Source: Mediannikoviicoccus vaginalis (GTDB lineage Bacteria; Bacillota; Clostridia; Tissierellales; Peptoniphilaceae). Taken from it: a DNA stretch of 64,000 nt. Positions 17,948-26,216 of the stretch are shown here, in pieces (within the stretch, counting starts at the first letter, position 1; the number at the start of each line of letters is the position of its first letter). Location of the stretch: contig NZ_CAKMRI010000001.1 in assembly GCF_928097925.1 (NCBI RefSeq), forward strand, positions 434,001 to 498,000, read 5' to 3'. Below the pieces are notes generated by a model. That model was not told the origin of the DNA and ran no database searches. It saw nothing but the letters and a program-made list of their open reading frames with translations. The translations under genes were made by a program, and so were the position numbers.

Positions 17948-18534
17948 TAATTACCATCCTTAATGTCTTCAAGTTCTGAAATAATATTGTCAATCTTGCT
18001 ATTTATTTGCATATAAGCTCTGTTTAAGCTGATATTTTCTTTGTTTAACTTATCGTTTTGACTTTCCAATCCTTGTTTTTCTCTCTTTAACACTTCTAAA
18101 TCTCTTCTCAAGTTTTCTGACTTAGTTTCGAAGTCAAGCTTCATATCTTTTATTTTGAATTCCAAGTCATTTTTTAATTTCTTTTCTTCATTATAGAGCT
18201 TTAAAACTTCGTCATACTTTTCGTTCATTTCTATAAATTTTTCATTGTCAGCCTTTGCAGATGATTTATAATTTTCATTTTCAAATTTTAAACTGATTAA
18301 ATCACTTTCCTGTTTCTCTACAAGATTTTTATTTTTATTAACCGCCTCTGCAAAATACAGAAGTGCCAAAGTATAAACCATATCATTAGAAAGGGATGAA
18401 TGATCCTTTCTAATGTTTTTGATTTGTTCATTAATAATATCTTCCAAGGCCTTTATATCCTCTGGAGATTTATCAGAAAGAAGATTGTAGGATCTTCCCA
18501 TAATGGTTACGCTATATTTTTCCTTTTCCGCCAT
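17947..18534 (-). CDS. zapA: ZapA-like cell division protein with long coiled coil
   Basis: The first 90 of 195 residues match ZapA (YSVTIMGRSYNLLSD, then a helix with DMVYTLALLYFAEAVNK). ZapA bundles FtsZ filaments at midcell. Residues 75-190 form a lysine- and glutamate-rich coiled coil, roughly doubling the usual length of about 85-110 residues. The gene lies between pheT (1-bp gap) and the U32 gene (1-bp overlap), the usual position for zapA in Firmicutes. Confidence 0.82.
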   Translation of the reverse strand: MAEKEKYSVTIMGRSYNLLSDKSPEDIKALEDIINEQIKNIRKDHSSLSNDMVYTLALLYFAEAVNKNKNLVEKQESDLISLKFENENYKSSAKADNEKFIEMNEKYDEVLKLYNEEKKLKNDLEFKIKDMKLDFETKSENLRRDLEVLKREKQGLESQNDKLNKENISLNRAYMQINSKIDNIISELEDIKDGN

Positions 18535-18535
18535 C

Positions 18536-20911
18536 TTAACTCCTTAATTGTGCGTTAAACTTATCCTCCAACTTAGAAAGTATATTTTTCATTATCTCAC
18601 TTATCTCTTCTTCTCTTAAAGTTCTATCCTTTGATTGGAATTTAAGTTTATATGCAGAACTCTTCTTGTCCTTTTCTATATTTCCGCCCATGTACACATC
18701 AAATAGTTCCACTGATTTTAAAAGCTCTGATCCATTTTCAATCATAAACTTTTCTAATACATCAGTTTCTAAATCTCTATCAATTACAATAGCAATATCT
18801 CTTTCAACAGTTGGATACTTACTTATTTCTTCCATTAAAATATCTTTCACAATGTATGGCATAATCTTGATTAAATCAAGTTCACCAATGTAAACTCTAG
18901 ATGTAATATCGTAGTTTTTAGCAAGTCCAAAGGAAATCTCTCCAATTTCACCTATTTTTACATCGTCGATATAGATTTTAGCCGCCCTTCCTGGATGATA
19001 TGTGGCATTATCAGTTAATGCTACATAACTTGTATTTTTAATTCCTAGCTCTTTAAGAAGTGTTTCTACTACTTCTTTAAGTGAGTAGAAATCCACATCT
19101 CCATACATACCGAATCCAATTTTCTTAGTTTCTCCATATTCGCCTTTAGAGTCCTTTAGGAAGGTATTTGCAAGTTCATATACTTTCATACTAGGTATTT
19201 TGTTCTTAGAATTCTTTTCTAAAACATCTAGAATGTTAGTAAGTGTAGTAGTTCTCATAACAGAGAAGTCTTCTCCTAGAGGGTTAATAAGTTCAATTGA
19301 TTCCTCTGGATTATATTCGATAGATGCTTTTGCATAGGACTTCTTACTTATGAATGAATATGTCATAATTTCAAAAAGACCACATCCATATAGTATATGT
19401 TTTATTCTGTCTTCAACCTGTCTACGTTCACTCTTTCTACCACTTAATAAATCTCCTCTTAATGGCATTGGAGTTATATTGTGAAAACCATATAGCCTTC
19501 CAACTTCTTCTGCAATATCTTCAACGATTGAGATGTCTGTTCTAAAGAAAGGAACCTTTACATTAACATCTTCTCCATTTGAATTTACTACAAATTCTAA
19601 ATCTTCAAGGTAACTTATTATTTCGTCTTTTGAAAGAGAAGTTCCTAAAAGTTCATTGATTTTATTGTAATTAAAGTTTACTTCTACTTTTTTACTTTCT
19701 TTTTCTCCAATGTCAAACTGTCCTGCTACAACTGTTCCTGAGTTTGTTATTTCGATTAAATTGCAAACTCTATTTATTGCAATTTCTGCAAATTCTACAG
19801 GAACTCCCTTTTCATATCTTGCTGAAGCCTCTGTTCTTAAGTTTAGTCTCTTAGATGTATCTCTAACAGAATCTGGAGAAAAACTTGCAGATTCAATAAA
19901 TATTGTCTTAGTGTTGTCTTTAACATCTGAATCAAGACCACCCATTACACCTGCAATGGCAGCTGGTTCGTCCTTGTCATAGATTACTAAATCATCTGAT
20001 GTCAAAGTTCTCTCTTCATTGTCCAAAGTTGTAAATTTAATTTCTCCACTTGGTTTCTTAATATGAATTTCCTTAGATTTTATTGTATCTAAGTCAAAGG
20101 CATGAATTGGTTGACCAAGTTCAAGTAAAACGAAGTTTGTAATATCGACTATATTGTTAATAGGTCTCATTCCTGACTGCATAAGTCTATTTTTTAGCCA
20201 TTGTGGAGATTCTTTTATAACAACATCCTTCACAACTTTACCCATATATCTGTAGCAATCTTCAGATTCAATTACAACATCTTTAAAATAATTTTTAATG
20301 TCGTCTTCTTCATTTTTAATTTCAAACTCAGGTACTTCAATTTTATCTTTAAATGTAGCAGCAACTTCCCTTGACATTCCTACTATTGAAAGACAGTCCG
20401 GTCTATTTGGAGTGATTTCAAACTCAATTATAGGCATGGTCAATTCTAAAACCTCTGTAATTGGAGTTCCAGGATTTCCTTCCTCTAATATTATTATTCC
20501 ATCTTGGGAATTTTTTGGTACTAAAGATTTTGAATATCCAAGTTCTTCGTATGAACATAACATTCCTGGTGACTCTATTCCCACAAGCTTAATCGGCTTT
20601 ATTTCAAGTCCATTTGGAAGCTTTGCTCCCACTTGTGCAAAAGCAACAAAGTCTCCTTCTTTCATGTTCTTAGCCCCGGTAATTACATCTATCTCTCCAC
20701 TGCCATAGTCCAATGTAACAATGGAAAGCTTGTCTGCATCAGGATGCTTTTCTATTTTTAAAATCTTTGAAACTATTATTTTTTCAAGTCCCACACTTAA
20801 ATCTATAACCGATTCAACATGTGAACCTGTAAGTGTAACTTTGTCAGCAATCTCCTTGCTGCTTATATCTATATTAAGATAATCTTTCATCCAAGTTAAT
20901 GGTAATAACAT
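18536..20911 (-). CDS. pheT: Phenylalanyl-tRNA synthetase beta subunit
   Basis: A 791-residue protein of normal length. It has an EMAP/tRNA-binding OB domain (about 40-150, HPDADKL and LCSYEELG), B3/B4 editing and B5 domains, and a C-terminal FDX-ACB domain (about 700-791, KYPTVERDIAI). It forms an alpha2-beta2 enzyme with PheS, edits mischarged Tyr-tRNA and binds tRNA-Phe. It follows pheS by 9 bp in the same T-box-controlled transcript. Confidence 0.97.
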   Translation of the reverse strand: MLLPLTWMKDYLNIDISSKEIADKVTLTGSHVESVIDLSVGLEKIIVSKILKIEKHPDADKLSIVTLDYGSGEIDVITGAKNMKEGDFVAFAQVGAKLPNGLEIKPIKLVGIESPGMLCSYEELGYSKSLVPKNSQDGIIILEEGNPGTPITEVLELTMPIIEFEITPNRPDCLSIVGMSREVAATFKDKIEVPEFEIKNEEDDIKNYFKDVVIESEDCYRYMGKVVKDVVIKESPQWLKNRLMQSGMRPINNIVDITNFVLLELGQPIHAFDLDTIKSKEIHIKKPSGEIKFTTLDNEERTLTSDDLVIYDKDEPAAIAGVMGGLDSDVKDNTKTIFIESASFSPDSVRDTSKRLNLRTEASARYEKGVPVEFAEIAINRVCNLIEITNSGTVVAGQFDIGEKESKKVEVNFNYNKINELLGTSLSKDEIISYLEDLEFVVNSNGEDVNVKVPFFRTDISIVEDIAEEVGRLYGFHNITPMPLRGDLLSGRKSERRQVEDRIKHILYGCGLFEIMTYSFISKKSYAKASIEYNPEESIELINPLGEDFSVMRTTTLTNILDVLEKNSKNKIPSMKVYELANTFLKDSKGEYGETKKIGFGMYGDVDFYSLKEVVETLLKELGIKNTSYVALTDNATYHPGRAAKIYIDDVKIGEIGEISFGLAKNYDITSRVYIGELDLIKIMPYIVKDILMEEISKYPTVERDIAIVIDRDLETDVLEKFMIENGSELLKSVELFDVYMGGNIEKDKKSSAYKLKFQSKDRTLREEEISEIMKNILSKLEDKFNAQLRS

Positions 20912-20920
20912 ATATGCCTC

Positions 20921-21943
20921 CTAAAATTGTTGTAAAAATCTCTTGTCGTTATCATAAAGTAATCTAATATTCTTTATGCCATGTTTAATCATGGTAATTC
21001 TGTCTATCCCCATACCAAATGCAAAGCCTGAATAAATTTCTGGGTCTATTCCACAATTTCTAAGTACATTAGGATGAACCATTCCACAACCTAAAAGTTC
21101 CATACTCCAACCTGTAAAGTTACATGCTTCACAGCCTTTGCCATGGCAGTTGAAACATGAAACATCTACCTCTGCTGATGGCTCTGTAAATGGGAAGTGA
21201 TGTGGTCTAAATCTAGTTTCCATATCCTCACCAAAGAATTCTTTTATAAACACATTTAATGTGTCAATAAGATTTGCCATAGTAACTCCCTTATCTACAA
21301 CAAGGCCTTCTATTTGGTGAAACATCGGTGAGTGAGTGTCGTCAACTTCATCATATCTAAAAGTTCTTCCAGCAGAAACCATTCTTATTGGAGGCTCTTG
21401 CTCCAGCATGGTTCTGATTTGAACAGGTGATGTATGTGTTCTAAGTAATGTATTTTCATCAATGTAAAATGTATCTGAAGTTGATCTTGAAGGGTGATTC
21501 ATTGGCGAATTTAACTTATTAAAGTTATTTTCAACAGTTTCTATTTCCGGTCCTTCAATAATAGAAAATCCCATTCTTTGGAATAGATTTTCAAGCTCTT
21601 CCATGGTTTCATTAAGTGGATGTCTATGTCCAATTTCAAAACTATTTATATTTCTTGTTATATCAATCTTTTCAGTCTTTATCTTTATTTCGTTTAGTTT
21701 TTCTTGTAACTCTTCTTTCTTAACTGCAAGTGCATTTTCAATTTCTGCCCTAACTTCATTTGCATATTGACCTATTATTGGTCTTTCTTCCTTTGAAAGT
21801 TTACCCATCTCACGTAAAATCAAGGTTAAATCACCTTTTTTACCAAGAACCTTTACTCTTATTTGTTCTAAGTCTTCCAACTTATCTATGCTCTTTATAT
21901 TTGAAAGGGCATTTTCTTTGATTAAATTAATTTTATCTTTCAT
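20921..21943 (-). CDS. pheS: Phenylalanyl-tRNA synthetase alpha subunit
   Basis: This 340-residue class II synthetase has an N-terminal coiled coil (1-90). Its catalytic motifs are RTHTSPVQIRTM, GRTFRYDEVDDTHSP and GMGIDRITMIKHG. A CFNCHGKGCEAC segment near 250 is the cysteine cluster found in many PheS proteins. The ATG at 21943 has a GGAGG-type site upstream, just after the terminator of the T-box leader. It is coupled to pheT. Confidence 0.97.
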   Translation of the reverse strand: MKDKINLIKENALSNIKSIDKLEDLEQIRVKVLGKKGDLTLILREMGKLSKEERPIIGQYANEVRAEIENALAVKKEELQEKLNEIKIKTEKIDITRNINSFEIGHRHPLNETMEELENLFQRMGFSIIEGPEIETVENNFNKLNSPMNHPSRSTSDTFYIDENTLLRTHTSPVQIRTMLEQEPPIRMVSAGRTFRYDEVDDTHSPMFHQIEGLVVDKGVTMANLIDTLNVFIKEFFGEDMETRFRPHHFPFTEPSAEVDVSCFNCHGKGCEACNFTGWSMELLGCGMVHPNVLRNCGIDPEIYSGFAFGMGIDRITMIKHGIKNIRLLYDNDKRFLQQF

Positions 21944-21960
21944 AGTTCCTCCCTTATATT

Positions 21961-22130
21961 AAAAAAATCTCTCATCCCAAACGGGACGAAAGATTCGCTA
22001 TACCACCCAAAAGTAATTCTATTAACGCTAGAAACGCTTGGCATTACCCAAGAACTCCAGAGCGAAAAAAGTAAAACCAATTACTATGTTCCACCAAACC
22101 ATAGTTCTCTGAAAAATTCGTTAAACTTCC
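21961..22130 (-). promoter_or_regulatory. T-box leader of pheS-pheT
   Basis: The minus strand shows TTGGGTGGTATAGCG (T-box, about 21977-22010). A strong terminator hairpin (CGTCCC/GGGATG core) with a T7 run follows at 21961-21991. Upstream are stem I motifs CAGAGAAC and TTTGGTGGAACATAG, with a TTC triplet (22064-22066) as likely Phe specifier. The leader starts at the stop codon of the methyltransferase gene. No good promoter is visible in the gap, so transcription probably enters from upstream. Confidence 0.9.
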
Positions 22131-22894
22131 TTCTCCTTCTTAGAATATATTAAGTTAAAATAAAACATCGATATGCTTGAAGCTATGGCCGCATTTAAAG
22201 AGTCTATATTTTCACTAATAGGTATTATTACCTTTTTATGGGCCAGGTCTGATACTTCTTTTCTAACACCATGTGATTCATTACCAATTATTATAGCATG
22301 CTTTGGAATTTTTGTCATAGATGTTATGTCTATGCTGTCTTCATCCAACGCCGTTGCAAGTATTGTATGGGTATGTCTTAAATCCTTTATAGTCTTTATA
22401 TCTATTTGGTTAATTGAAACCCTAAAAATAGAACCCATGGTAGCTCTTAGAACCTTGCTATTGTATATATCAACGCAATTTCCTAAAAGAAGAATATTTT
22501 TATAGTTAAATGCTTCTGCAGTTCTAATGATTGTTCCCATATTTCCTGGATCTCTAATTTCATCTAAGATTAGTAGATTTTCATCAAAATCAATTTCACT
22601 TTCAATCTCTTTACAAATTAGAATAGCTCCTTCTGGATTTTTCAAATCTGACAATTGTGAAAATAGTGAGTCTTTTACTCTTACAACCTTTTTTTGTAAT
22701 TTTTCATCTAAGTCTAAGTTTGCATTTTCATCTAAGATTATATTTTCAATTTCTACTTGTGACTGGATAGCTTCCTGGGCCATTTTAAATCCTTCTACTA
22801 AAAATAGTTTATCTTTATTTCTATTTTTCAAAAGCTTAAGACTTTTAACTTTTTTCACTATTGCATTGTTGCCGCTTGTTATTATATTACTCAT
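22121..22894 (-). CDS. TrmH/SpoU family RNA 2'-O-methyltransferase
   Basis: A 257-residue protein with an N-terminal substrate-binding domain (1-90) and the SPOUT knot motifs LDEIRDPGNMGTIIRTAEAF, IIIGNESHGV and SLNAAIASSIS. It should methylate a ribose in rRNA or tRNA using SAM; the exact target is not deducible. The start overlaps the trkA end by 8 bp, and the stop coincides with the beginning of the pheS T-box. rRNA methylase next to pheST is a common Firmicutes arrangement. Confidence 0.9.
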   Translation of the reverse strand: MSNIITSGNNAIVKKVKSLKLLKNRNKDKLFLVEGFKMAQEAIQSQVEIENIILDENANLDLDEKLQKKVVRVKDSLFSQLSDLKNPEGAILICKEIESEIDFDENLLILDEIRDPGNMGTIIRTAEAFNYKNILLLGNCVDIYNSKVLRATMGSIFRVSINQIDIKTIKDLRHTHTILATALDEDSIDITSMTKIPKHAIIIGNESHGVRKEVSDLAHKKVIIPISENIDSLNAAIASSISMFYFNLIYSKKEKEV

Positions 22895-23543
22895 TCGAAA
22901 TTTTCACCAAGGCCTCAACATTATCAGTAGGTCCAAGCACAAGTAGTACATCTTTTTTATCAATAACTTCTTGAGGACTTGGATTAATTATATCTTCATC
23001 GTCTCTTCTAATTGCTATAATTGTTAGGTTGTCATCCTGTCTAATACCAAGGTCAATAATCTTTTGATTAATCCAAGGTTTAGGGGCTCTAACTTCCATC
23101 ATGCTAAACTCTTTAGAAACTTCTATAAAGTCTAGTATGGCATCTTTAACCATGCTATGGGCAAGTCGAAGTCCCGATTCTTTTTCTGGAATTATAACTT
23201 TGTCGGCTCCAATTTTATACATGATCTTTGCTTGGAAACTATCCCTCGCCTTTACAACAACCGTTGGAACTCCAAGTTCCTTTGCTATTGTTGTAACTAA
23301 TACGGAAGCTTCAAAGTGAGAACTCATTCCTACCACTACAACATCGAAGTTTTGAATTCCTAACTCTTCAAGCACACCCTCCACAGTTACATTGGCAGTT
23401 ACCGCGTGGGTAACACTGCTACTTATTTCGTTAATTACATTTTCGTCTATATCTATAGCCAGTACTTCTTGCTCTAGCTCTGATAGTTTTATGGCAAGTG
23501 CCTTACCAAACCTACCACAACCTATTACTGCAAATTGTTTCAT
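22887..23543 (-). CDS. trkA: Potassium uptake regulatory protein, TrkA/KtrA family
   Basis: This 218-residue cytoplasmic protein has an RCK-N Rossmann domain (AVIGCGRFGKALA at 4-16, acidic end of the second strand at LAIDIDE) and an RCK-C domain (about 135-218). Rings of such subunits gate the TrkH/KtrB channel in response to ATP/ADP or NAD(H). It lies 7 bp after trkH in the same unit, so the two form one uptake system. Confidence 0.9.
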   Translation of the reverse strand: MKQFAVIGCGRFGKALAIKLSELEQEVLAIDIDENVINEISSSVTHAVTANVTVEGVLEELGIQNFDVVVVGMSSHFEASVLVTTIAKELGVPTVVVKARDSFQAKIMYKIGADKVIIPEKESGLRLAHSMVKDAILDFIEVSKEFSMMEVRAPKPWINQKIIDLGIRQDDNLTIIAIRRDDEDIINPSPQEVIDKKDVLLVLGPTDNVEALVKISNE

Positions 23544-23550
23544 ATTTCAC

Positions 23551-24915
23551 CTATCCTAAAATAATAGTTCCATAAGCTTCTTTGTAAAGCTTTTGTTTTC
23601 TCTTCTTTGTAGCAAATATTATGGTCAAAATTCCAACCCTTCCAAAAAACATAGTTATGATTATAAGGATTTTAGAAAGCGGAGACAGTATAGCAGTTAT
23701 ACCTCTACTTATTCCTACTGTACCCAAGGCTGAAATCACTTCATATAGTACATCTGAAGTTTTAAAGGGCTCCATAAATACAATAATATTTCCAACTACA
23801 AGTATCCACAACATATATATTATAAATGCAGCGATGGCTTTTTTTACCTGCGTAAATTTAATCGTCTTGTTGTACATTATTATATCATCATCACCGCGAA
23901 TTTCAGACACTAAAACCATTATTATTAGTGCTACCGTAGTAATTTTAACTCCACCACCAGTACTTGCAGGAGCCGCTCCTATTATCATTGCAACCATGGA
24001 CATAATGGTAGAGCTATTATGCAAGCCTGTTTGACTCATGGCTGAAAATCCAGCAGTTCTTAAGGTAACAGATTGGAAAAATGAATTTAATAGCTTGTAT
24101 CTTACAGGTAATCGTCCTATGGTTAGTTCGTTATTAAATTCAAAAACAAAAAATATAATCGTAAACGAAGCTAATAATATTGCAGTTGTAGTTAAAACAA
24201 CCTTTGAGTGTAATGAATATCTTTTGAAATTCAATCTATATTTTGTAATATCCATATACACATTAAATCCAATTCCACCTATTATAACTAAAAGCGCTAT
24301 TGGAAAAATAATCATAAAATTTGTATTAACTCCAAGTAAACTCTCTTCTCCAATTAAATCAAAACCCGCATTGCAAAAGGAAGATATGGAGTGGAATATA
24401 GAAAACCAGATTCCCTTAAAGAAACCATATACAGGGACAAAACTAAATGCCAATATGAATGCTCCAACGGACTCGATTACAAGTGTGGATGTAAGGACAT
24501 ACCTTATAAGCTTTACAAGTCCACTATATCCCTTGGCGCCAACTTGCTCTCTAATAATCAGTCTTGTTGATAATGTAATCCTCTTTCCAAGTAACATTGC
24601 AACTAAAGTTGATAGTGTCATTACTCCAAGTCCACCAATCTGAATTAGAATTATAATAATTAGCTGTCCAAAAAAATTCCAATGGGTTGCTGTTACAACT
24701 GGACTAAGTCCCGTAACACATACTGCAGATGTGGACACAAATAGACTATCTAAGTATAATGTGGATTTTCCATTTGCAGAAGAAATCGGCAATGAAAGCA
24801 GTATGGAACCTATTAAAATAATTATTAAAAATCCAATCATAAGATAGAGTGGCGGATTGTTTTCTATTTTTTTAATTAATTTAGTGAATTTATCAAGTTT
24901 TTTTGAAAAATGCAT
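23551..24915 (-). CDS. trkH: Potassium uptake channel subunit, TrkH/KtrB family
   Basis: A 454-residue membrane protein with four MPM repeats. The length fits KtrB. Selectivity-filter-like segments are TSAVCVTGLSP, FCNAGFDL, RTAGFSAM and LGTVGISRG. It conducts K+ (possibly with Na+) together with the adjacent TrkA-like subunit. Its ribosome binding site AGAGGT lies about 15 nt after the rplT terminator, which leaves no space for a promoter in between. Confidence 0.92.
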   Translation of the reverse strand: MHFSKKLDKFTKLIKKIENNPPLYLMIGFLIIILIGSILLSLPISSANGKSTLYLDSLFVSTSAVCVTGLSPVVTATHWNFFGQLIIIILIQIGGLGVMTLSTLVAMLLGKRITLSTRLIIREQVGAKGYSGLVKLIRYVLTSTLVIESVGAFILAFSFVPVYGFFKGIWFSIFHSISSFCNAGFDLIGEESLLGVNTNFMIIFPIALLVIIGGIGFNVYMDITKYRLNFKRYSLHSKVVLTTTAILLASFTIIFFVFEFNNELTIGRLPVRYKLLNSFFQSVTLRTAGFSAMSQTGLHNSSTIMSMVAMIIGAAPASTGGGVKITTVALIIMVLVSEIRGDDDIIMYNKTIKFTQVKKAIAAFIIYMLWILVVGNIIVFMEPFKTSDVLYEVISALGTVGISRGITAILSPLSKILIIITMFFGRVGILTIIFATKKRKQKLYKEAYGTIILG

Positions 24916-24934
24916 TTATTTTACCTCTAAACGC

Positions 24935-24957
24935 AAAAAAACCCCAATAGTTTGGGA
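24935..24957 (-). terminator. Rho-independent terminator after rplT
   Basis: CCCAA, ACTA, TTGGG(G) and T7 on the minus strand (24942-24956 plus T-run), directly behind the rplT stop. The stem is short (5-6 bp), so partial read-through into trkH is plausible. Confidence 0.75.
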
Positions 24958-24958
24958 T

Positions 24959-25309
24959 TTAAGCGTTTTTTGCTATCTCTACAAGTTTTTCAAAAGCTTG
25001 AGGATCTTTAATTGCAAGATCAGATAACATCTTTCTGTTCATGTCAATTCCATTTTGCTTTAAACCATGCATAAACTTGCTGTAGCTAAGTCCATGTTGT
25101 CTAGTTGCAGCATTGATTCTTGCAATCCACATTTGTCTGAAATCTCTTTTTCTTCTCTTTCTACCAATGAAAGAATAAGCCATTGACTTCATTACAGCTT
25201 GATTAGCTGTTCTATATAAAGTGGATTTAGAACCGTAATATCCTTTTGCAGATTTTAATACTTTTTTATGTCTTTTGTGGGTATTTGTACCCCTTTTAAC
25301 TCTAGCCAT
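24959..25309 (-). CDS. rplT: 50S ribosomal protein L20
   Basis: A basic 116-residue protein matching L20 in full (MARVKRG start, [24 protein letters not shown]). It binds 23S rRNA early in 50S assembly and, in Firmicutes and E. coli, represses its own operon. It is the last gene of infC-rpmI-rplT and is followed by a terminator. The leader upstream of infC has the features expected for L20 autoregulation. Confidence 0.98.
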   Translation of the reverse strand: MARVKRGTNTHKRHKKVLKSAKGYYGSKSTLYRTANQAVMKSMAYSFIGRKRRKRDFRQMWIARINAATRQHGLSYSKFMHGLKQNGIDMNRKMLSDLAIKDPQAFEKLVEIAKNA

Positions 25310-25327
25310 TCTGTATTACCTCCTAAC

Positions 25328-25519
25328 CTACGGAATCATATGATCAATTCTTTTTTGATCACCCTTGCTAACTAAAGCAGATTTTCTTAAGTTTCTAATT
25401 CTCTTTTGAGATTTCTTTCCTGTTATGTGGCTCTTATAAGCTTTATATCTTTTTAATTTTCCAGAGGCAGTTCTTTTAAATCTCTTTGCAGAACCTCTGT
25501 GAGTTTTCATCTTTGGCAT
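25328..25519 (-). CDS. rpmI: 50S ribosomal protein L35
   Basis: A small basic protein of 63 residues ([17 protein letters not shown] start), the usual size of L35. It lies between infC and rplT in the invariant infC-rpmI-rplT order, with a strong ribosome binding site. Confidence 0.98.
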   Translation of the reverse strand: MPKMKTHRGSAKRFKRTASGKLKRYKAYKSHITGKKSQKRIRNLRKSALVSKGDQKRIDHMIP

Positions 25520-25529
25520 AATTTACCTC

Positions 25530-26045
25530 CTAATTATTTTCTGTATTTGGAGCAAGGAACATTACCATGCTACGGCCTTCCATAGTAGGTTTTTTATCAA
25601 TAATTCCATTTTCAGATGTTAATTCAGCAAAATCATTTAATACATCATTACCTATGGAAGTATGTCCAAGTTCTCTTCCTCTAAATCTTACTGTAACTTT
25701 TACTCTATCACCCTTCTTAAGGAAATTATTAGCTTGATTTGCTTTAACTTCTAAATCATGTGTGTCAATATTAGGTGATAGTCTAAGTTCTTTTACATTA
25801 ATAACTTTTTGTTTTTTCTTTGCTTCTTTTTCTCTTTTGATGGCTTCGTATCTATACTTGCCATAATCAATAACCTTACAAACCGGTGGTTTTGCATTAG
25901 GAGCAATGTTTACTAAGTCCAAGTCTGCTTCCCTTGCTGCATCAAGCGCTTCATTAATAGATACAATACCTATTTGTTCACCATCTGCACCAATAAGTCT
26001 TACTTCTTTTGCTCTAATACCCTCGTTAATTTGTAATTCCTTAAT
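25530..26045 (-). CDS. infC: Translation initiation factor IF-3 (AUU start)
   Basis: IF-3 has N- and C-terminal domains (KELQINEGIRAKEVRLIG; later DYGKYRYE and VKVTVRFRGRELGH), about 171 residues. It discriminates against non-AUG starts and keeps the subunits apart. GGAGG (26053-26057) lies 7 nt before an ATT codon at 26045, whereas the only upstream ATG (26069) has no ribosome binding site and precedes the GGAGG. I therefore place the start at ATT, as in E. coli infC. This would make expression sensitive to IF-3 level. ATC at 26048 is the alternative. Confidence 0.93.
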   Translation of the reverse strand: MKELQINEGIRAKEVRLIGADGEQIGIVSINEALDAAREADLDLVNIAPNAKPPVCKVIDYGKYRYEAIKREKEAKKKQKVINVKELRLSPNIDTHDLEVKANQANNFLKKGDRVKVTVRFRGRELGHTSIGNDVLNDFAELTSENGIIDKKPTMEGRSMVMFLAPNTENN

Positions 26046-26070
26046 GATTACACCTCCATAAAATTTCATT

Positions 26071-26174
26071 AAAAAAAGGCAGATAGAAATATCCGCCTAT
26101 AAATAACTTAAATTATTACCTTATGCACCCGATTGTGATAAGGTGAGAGCGGATAACTCTACTTTCAACTAACA
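26071..26174 (-). promoter_or_regulatory. L20-type attenuator leader of infC-rpmI-rplT
   Basis: The leader RNA ends in a terminator hairpin AGGCGGATA/TATCTGCCT with a T7 run (26071-26098). An upstream segment TATCCGC (26149-26155) is an exact complement of GCGGATA (26090-26096) in the left terminator arm, so an antiterminator can form instead. This matches the layout of the Firmicutes L20 leader, where L20 binding decides between the two structures. Confidence 0.82.
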
Positions 26175-26180
26175 TAAAAC

Positions 26181-26209
26181 ATTATATAGTCTAAATTTTA
26201 TTTTGTCAA
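26181..26209 (-). promoter_or_regulatory. Promoter of infC-rpmI-rplT
   Basis: TTGACA (26204-26209), a 17-nt spacer and TATAAT (26181-26186): a perfect sigma-A consensus, starting 7 bp after the asnS stop. It is the strongest promoter by sequence in the window. Confidence 0.93.
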
Positions 26210-26216
26210 ATGTTTT

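Noticed and set aside
24038-24643. Plus-strand frame of about 200 codons opposite trkH
   Set aside because: Antisense shadow of a conserved membrane protein; no ribosome site and no motif.
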